The notes under the pieces: generated by a model
What the model was told of the DNA's origin: nothing
What the model saw: the letters and a program-made list of their open reading frames with translations, nothing else
The model's database searches: none
Translations under genes and position numbers: made by a program
In this document: piece after piece, positions 58,886-64,000 of the stretch
Numbering within the stretch: position 1 is the first letter of the stretch
How the letters are laid out: each line of letters opens with the position of its first letter
Assembly: GCA_950106755.1 (NCBI GenBank)
Contig: OX467089.1
Coordinates: 30,051,345 to 30,115,344, forward strand
Origin: Climacium dendroides
Taxonomy: Eukaryota; Streptophyta; Bryopsida; Hypnales; Climaciaceae
Length of the DNA: 64,000 nucleotides
Reading direction: 5' to 3'

Positions 58886-59829
58886 TCAAGGGTCCACCTC
58901 CCTTACCCTATTCAAATTTATAAGGGCCGCCTCTCTACTTTTCTTAGGAATAGTCCGTGATTTAGGATGGACTATCTTAGTCCAAGTTGCGTATACTACA
59001 CAAGATGCATCCACCCAAGTGGGGGCGATTTCTTCCACTATCCATTTTCCGTACCAACAATTGCGGTACCTCAACTCCAACGTCCGCTCAGAATTATCGG
59101 GTCTCCAATATTGGAGCATGAACTTCCCGTTCATCTCATGCCCCGGCTCTATGTTTACTTCAGACAATGCTCGTCCTTGCCAAACATCGCACACTAAAGG
59201 ATCTTCGGGTCTGAGAAGAACCTATGAACCTGGGCGAATGTCAACCCAAGGATTGAAGCTTTCCCTCGGTGCTTCATTTGCAGGGCCGCAATAAGGTTCC
59301 GGGTCTTCTTCTTCAGGAACCATATCAATAGGATTCATCCTACGTCCTTGGTTAAGGGTTTCATCATCCAATGTTCTCCAGTCATACTTTGGCCAGAAGC
59401 CTTCTAGCAACTCCAGAAGACATTCAGGTGGTGGTTCCTTCAACTCTTGTACCACACGTTTCCAGTATTCCACATATCACTAGTAGAAAATGCTGAAATT
59501 TTTGTTGTTTCGGTGACGTTGTTTTGGTCACCGAACAACAGATTTCTGCTAAAATTTACAAAAATCTGTAAATTTCAGCAGAAATCTGTTGTTTAGTGAC
59601 CAAAACGTCACCGAAACAACAGAAATTTCAGCGTTTTCTACTAGTGTATGGACCAAATGCACTTGCAAATCCTTCACACCTTGTCATTCCATTCTGCCAG
59701 TATTGAATGTACTTTTCAAGTCCAGACAATATGAAACCCTTATTCACGGTAGCTTTCCGTGCCTTTTCCCTAGCCTTCTCTTGATTTCCGAAAGAGTTCG
59801 GAACTTCGTTACCCCACACGGGCTTGAAT
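58886..59829 (-). pseudogene. Unrecognised TE-like protein, interrupted by a MITE
   Basis: Minus-strand frame from the telomeric junction at 59829 to a double TGA at 58888. It is interrupted by a fold-back MITE at 59478-59646 and by TAG at 59222. Removing the MITE plus one copy of its 3-bp duplication (172 bases) puts the two halves in one frame. The C-terminal half has spaced aromatic motifs: R-P-E-D-P, G-R-A-L-S-E-V-N, Y-W-R-P, N-C-W-Y-G-K-W and V-V-Y-A-T-W-T, reminiscent of a BAH- or chromo-like barrel. The N-terminus is cut by telomeric repeats. Related sequences are probably transposon-borne, but I do not recognise the family. Confidence 0.5.
59478..59646. mobile_element. Fold-back CACTA MITE 2
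   Basis: 169 bases, same family and orientation as MITE 1 (CACTAGTAGAAAA ends), with a slightly longer centre. The target duplication TAT is at 59475-59477 and 59647-59649. Confidence 0.92.
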
Positions 59830-59856
59830 GGGTTTAGGGTTTAGGGTTTAGGGTTA
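59830..59856. repeat. Interstitial telomeric repeat at the PTB breakpoint
   Basis: gggtttagggtttagggttt and continuation, about 3.7 TTTAGGG units. It separates the truncated PTB gene (right) from a TE-like frame (left). In the sister locus the same junction is split by the solo LTR. Confidence 0.92.
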
Positions 59857-62800
59857 CAGGGGCGTCCCATAGCAAAAATAAGTTCCTGTATGTCAATGCT
59901 TTTGGCAATGTTAGGATATGGTTAGAATCACAATCTAATAAGAAAGACAACTGTCTAAAGCTTTTTTGGAAATTTGAACTTCTATGAAAGCCCTAAAATC
60001 AAAAACAGGGCTAGTTTAGCCCTGATATAGCCCTAAGTCCGTGACTTGACAAATTTGAAAAATTTACCAACGCAATTCGAAGAAAAATAGAGTTGGAACA
60101 GAGAACAACCAATGTATAGATCTCAGGGATATAAGAGCAAATTGTCGGCCAGCACCAACGATTCTTTAAGATCAAACCGGAGAAACGAAAAATAAAGCCT
60201 GCACACGATCAAAGCAACCAATCCACAAGAAGAGTAACCAAAAGGAACATATAGTGTGGATGTCATTGATGGTTACAGAATCCTGCATGTTTCAATAGTC
60301 ACCAGGGATTCTCAGGCTTCCTCCTCAGAGTCCTGCATGTTTTCAATAGTCACCAGGGATTCTCAGGCTCCCTCCTTAGGGCCGATGCTGAATTGTGTTG
60401 GTCCAAAAACAAACAACAGCACTCATCTTCAGAACGAGGGCATCAATTCTAGACATCCAGGAAAGCACAACAGTCACCACACAAGTTGCGTATCGTCACA
60501 TGGCAACATGAGTAAGTGACTGACCTGAGTGTTGCCATCGATAGCTGAAGGAGCCACCGGTAGATAAGGGTTGGTGTAATCCTTGCAACAAGAAAACGGA
60601 ACTTTAGAACCATAGACGAACAACACAACCCCTCGACTTTCAAACATCAACGTACATGGTGACCCCACCTTATCTGCTGAAACCAAATGCCCCACACGAG
60701 TCACACTCCCATACTGTCAATGCCCAATACTTGCTGCGATGACTTTGAAACTTGACGTTCAGATTGTTGTGAGCCGAAAACAAAATGCGGAGGTGGCAAG
60801 GGCCGACGTGATCAGGGAATAGATATCTGTACACGGAACAAATCAACAACACGCGTGGGCTAATCATCAGTTCTCAACTCCAAGATCATATCAGACGAAA
60901 CACAAAGGCAAAAGGCAGAAAAAGAGTGGGTTCTGCTGAAGACACACATGTGATGCCTCTGATGCATGACGCAGTCGATAAATCAAAATCAAGCTAAACG
61001 AAACACCAGGGTACATAAATCCAAACCCAAAGCCCTGCCCCGCCAAAGACACGAAGCACTTTCAACAAGCAATATCATACCTAAAGATACTCCGCTCTTC
61101 CAGAGCCGACTTCGCTGCAGAAGTAGAGTTGGCATCACTGAACTGGACCGGCACCTGTAGAAACAGACCAACCGTAGCGCCACGCCTCAGAAAACAGAAG
61201 ACGAGGAATCCAAAAAGTGCACAAAGCAAATCCCCGGCGGAAAATGAAAGAGGAAGAAGGTTGAGAGATGTACCCTAAACTGCCATATCACAGGATTAGA
61301 GGCTAAGACACAAACTACCAACCCCGGTGAAAGCCAAGTGACTCTCACCATAATACACACCTGGAAGCCCGCGCTTTTCTCAAAAGTCGCAATCTTATGG
61401 ACAAACCCAAAGGCAAAAAACACCTGCAATAATTTTGTAAAATACATGAGTGCAACTTGCTCATGCTGCTCGCCAACAACGGAGAAAACCTCGGAACTAA
61501 AACTTTAAGCCTTGGGAAGCCAGATCACATCCGAAACTATACAACAAACAACTTCGGCCTCAAAACAGTCCCACACACGTCCAAAAAGGGCCTCCACGAA
61601 AAGTTCTAAACGCTTTCGACCTGCAACATTTCAAACTCTTCAACTACCCCCTTCCAACCACTACATCAAAACCTAAACACAATAGCACAAAGAATTCCTC
61701 CTCGAAGACAGAACCATTTTATCCAATGATGCATCCACGCACGCATCAACGCTTAAAACACCAAACACAATCACTACCAAAGAAAACCACGACAGGCTCA
61801 ATAGAAAGCCAATAGAACAGCGACTCATATAAGGACCTCGCACTAACGCTCAGGACTCCTACTCACTACGGGGTCCATGCGGGGAAAGACCCCTCCAGGA
61901 AGTCGCTCACAGCGGAGACCGCACTTCCCCTCACAGGCATCGCAACGAACAACTTCGCACGAAGATCCGAAGACTGCCAAATCAGACCATGACACCTGAG
62001 GTTTGCGACCAAAACAGAGTGACCTTGTGCGATTAGCTGTCAAGAGGTAGAGTCTAACGAACAGGTTCAGAGAGCTACAAGGAAGGAATGAGGGGCTTGG
62101 AGGAGAGAAACGAAGGTAACACCAATGAGATGAATCAATCTCAATTTGCCAAGAGGGTTGAGAGGAGAAAGGTCGACAGGAGTAAGGGTTGAGAGGCAGG
62201 GATACGTAAAGGAAGGATAAACAAATACACATGCGCTTTCTTTCGTGCACTAGGCTACCATCGACGATGTGGCCATCACATGGATGAGTTGATCCATGTA
62301 CGTTTAAAGTCAAACTGTGCCAAAACCCCATGAAGAAAGCGGAAATGTAAGAAACAATCAACCCTAAACCAGAATTCACAGATTCCTCACCGCTCCTCTT
62401 CGACCATCTCACTCTCCCTCACCTGGACGCGCACGTGTTCATGGCACTTGCAGCACAACACGGTCACAGACTCAAAGACTCGGCTCCAGTCCACCACAAA
62501 GCAACAAAAAACACGCTACCAACCAGGAAGAAGCACTTACCAGGTGCAGCACGTCAATACTCACATCGCCAGCCTCTATTGCAGCACGTCAATGCTCACA
62601 TCGCCGGCCTCTACGCCCTCAATGGTTACCAGTAGGACATTGCTTGCAACATCCCTAGAGTTTTTATTGGTCACAATTTCTTGCTTGTTAGAGTACTGTA
62701 GATACACCGTCTTCCCGCGAACTTGAGCTGCCGCCGCCGCCGCCGCATAGTAAGACACCATCGCAATAGCTTGATTCAAATCCGACTCACAAAGAAAACT

Positions 62801-63778
62801 CTACAATTAGCCCTCTCCCGTAGAGAAAGAACCACTTTTCACAACGCCACTCCAAACCCCACATTTCGACAACCACCCAAACACCCAAACATCGAAACTA
62901 TAGAGACAAGGCCCCCAACCCTACGGTGACGCATCGGCGTGCAACCGGACACGCCTGATGCACCACTCACTTACAAACGACGGACACCGAAACAACACGA
63001 GCTGCTCCGACTAAGCAAGATATCAAGATGCCAAAACAAAACCACGCTTGCATTATCATCAAACCGACAAAAATCCACAAGCACAGCTACCAAAAAGACC
63101 TAATCGCCAAGAACACTTGGAATTCCCATCTCTCTTTCGACCGCTCGATTGAATCGTCCTTAATTTCTTCACCCCGAACCCCAAAGTCGACAATGTCAAT
63201 TTGGCCATGCCCAATGTAATGTACGTCTCCCCAATCACAAGCGACAATCACGAAACCATACGCCGACACCAGACCTGCTCCAAATCACCATCTCCCTAAA
63301 CCCCACAAGTCCACCTTCCACGCCCTCCAATTCCAACCCCGAAACCAACTGGAATTACGTATGATCCCCACCAATTCCAACAACACAAGCGCGAAAACCA
63401 CAATCCCACGACTAATACCAGTACCATCCGAACCCGGACGACAATCCTAAACCGCATGGCCACCCCAATCAAAACCAATATAAACCCTAACTCGCCCAAA
63501 ACCAAGTGAATGGAGCCCCAAGGAGCCCAATTCCAATTAGAGGAGGAATTGAATTAGAGGAGAGGAGGCAAAGAAGGCGCGATTGAACTCACAAACTCGA
63601 CAAAGGCTTGGTTATGTTTGGCTCCGACGTTGACCTTGGTGTTGACCACCTTGCCGAAGGGCTTACAGAGCTCGACGAGATCCTCCTCAATGCACTCCCA
63701 CGGCAAGTTGTGCACGTGCAACACCTTCGACAGAGGCTGCGTGAACCGGAATTGTGGCTGCCCCGCCGTGGACGCCAT
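59857..63778 (-). pseudogene. PTB: Polypyrimidine tract-binding protein gene, 3'-truncated and broken
   Basis: Exons: 63778-63593 (M-A-S-T-A-G-Q; L-H-V-H-N-L-P-W-E-C, RRM1 start), 62785-62541 (end of RRM1; V-R-G-K-T-V-Y-L-Q-Y-S-N, V-L-L-V-T-I-E-G-V), 61423-61361 (F-G-F-V-H-K-I-A-T-F-E-K), 61154-61081, 60826-60731 (Y-L-F-P-D-H-V-G) and about 60581-60525 (Y-T-N-P-Y-L-P-V). Plant PTB proteins bind CU-rich RNA in the nucleus and set alternative splicing. Damage: a 35-bp tandem duplication in exon 2 shifts the frame into TAG; the acceptor of the sixth exon changed from CAG to CAA; the next exon (about 60420-60270) is internally duplicated and stopped. RRM3 and beyond are replaced by telomeric repeats at 59856. 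An alanine run (GCG/GCC repeats, about 62730-62750) has expanded in exon 2. The functional gene must be elsewhere, if present. Confidence 0.85.
62546..62615. repeat. 35-bp tandem duplication in PTB exon 2
   Basis: Units 62546-62580 and 62581-62615 differ at only four positions. The exon would be 210 bases (a multiple of three) with one unit but is 245 with two. Confidence 0.93.
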
Positions 63779-64000
63779 GGCGACGCTGGGACACCTCCGC
63801 TTCCGCTCCAATCGGGCGAGGGACGCAGCAATTGACAGCAGCAAAGGGGAAGTCGCGCTGGCGGGCGAGCAAGCAACGCTCGTGCAGGATTGAAGAAAGG
63901 AGCGACGGATGCAAGCAAAGCGCAGAAGGAGGAAAGGTTAGGATTCCAAGTTGAGAGGATGCGGCAGCGCTATAGTTGAGGCATTAGGGCATCGTGGTTG
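63779..64000 (-). other. 5' flank of the PTB gene
   Basis: Minus-strand 5' untranslated/promoter side of the PTB gene. No TATA box or other clear motif seen. Confidence 0.3.

Noticed and set aside
1..64000. CRISPR arrays, operons, bacterial promoters
   Set aside because: Introns, telomeric repeats and TE families show eukaryotic nuclear DNA; the tandem arrays have no spacer structure.

Overview
The window looks like nuclear DNA of a green plant lineage. It has spliceosomal GT-AG introns, TTTAGGG-type telomeric repeats, Ty3-type retrotransposons whose protease has the D-G-G active site common in plants, and MULE, hAT, PIF/Harbinger and CACTA transposons. Its style (very TE-rich, SWIM-domain MULE remnants, TCCGG-rich long LTRs) makes me suspect a streptophyte alga such as Chara, but I cannot verify the species.

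Layout. 1-1.6 kb: decayed MULE-type transposase with a SWIM finger (+). 2.0-9.9 kb: Ty3-type retrotransposon (-), with a pol frame (protease, RT-RNase H, integrase), a scrambled gag remnant and a 3.4-kb LTR that itself carries a long open frame. 12.0-14.4 kb: nine exons of a tryptophanyl-tRNA synthetase pseudogene (+). In the intron after its ninth exon sits the most remarkable object here: 14457-31921, a 17.5-kb hAT-like element with CAGGGTTG termini and a perfect 8-bp target duplication (TTAAACAC). It holds a hAT transposase and three cargo genes: a kinase-like protein, a Gly/Tyr-rich protein and a coiled-coil RING-H2 protein. The last two share an N-terminal domain I do not recognise. Each of the four genes is preceded by a GGACGG-rich block and a TATA box.

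34.7-36.3 kb: 12-bp minisatellite. 38.0-42.1 kb: a second Ty3 element (gag start, tRNA-Asp-type primer binding site, 3.56-kb LTR with a related frame). 42.1-43.0 kb: fragment of a PTB-type splicing-factor gene. 43.0-46.5 kb: a solo 3.4-kb LTR inserted exactly between that fragment and telomeric repeats. 46.5-47.0 kb: ~167-bp satellite. 49.3-51.5 kb: a two-exon kinase-like gene, the only undamaged gene I see. 52.6-57.9 kb: PIF/Harbinger remnants split by a non-autonomous CACTA element. 58.4-59.8 kb: two fold-back CACTA MITEs, one interrupting a TE-like frame. 59.83-63.8 kb: a larger but also broken PTB gene (-), cut off at telomeric repeats. Its uninterrupted junction is the empty site for the solo LTR.

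Nearly every frame except the two-exon kinase-like gene is broken by a few point stops or frameshifts. The stops are mostly TAG, often within CTAG. Two paralogue comparisons inside the window show their origin as TGG to TAG and CAG to TAG. This fits slow C-to-T decay of methylated repeats rather than an altered genetic code.
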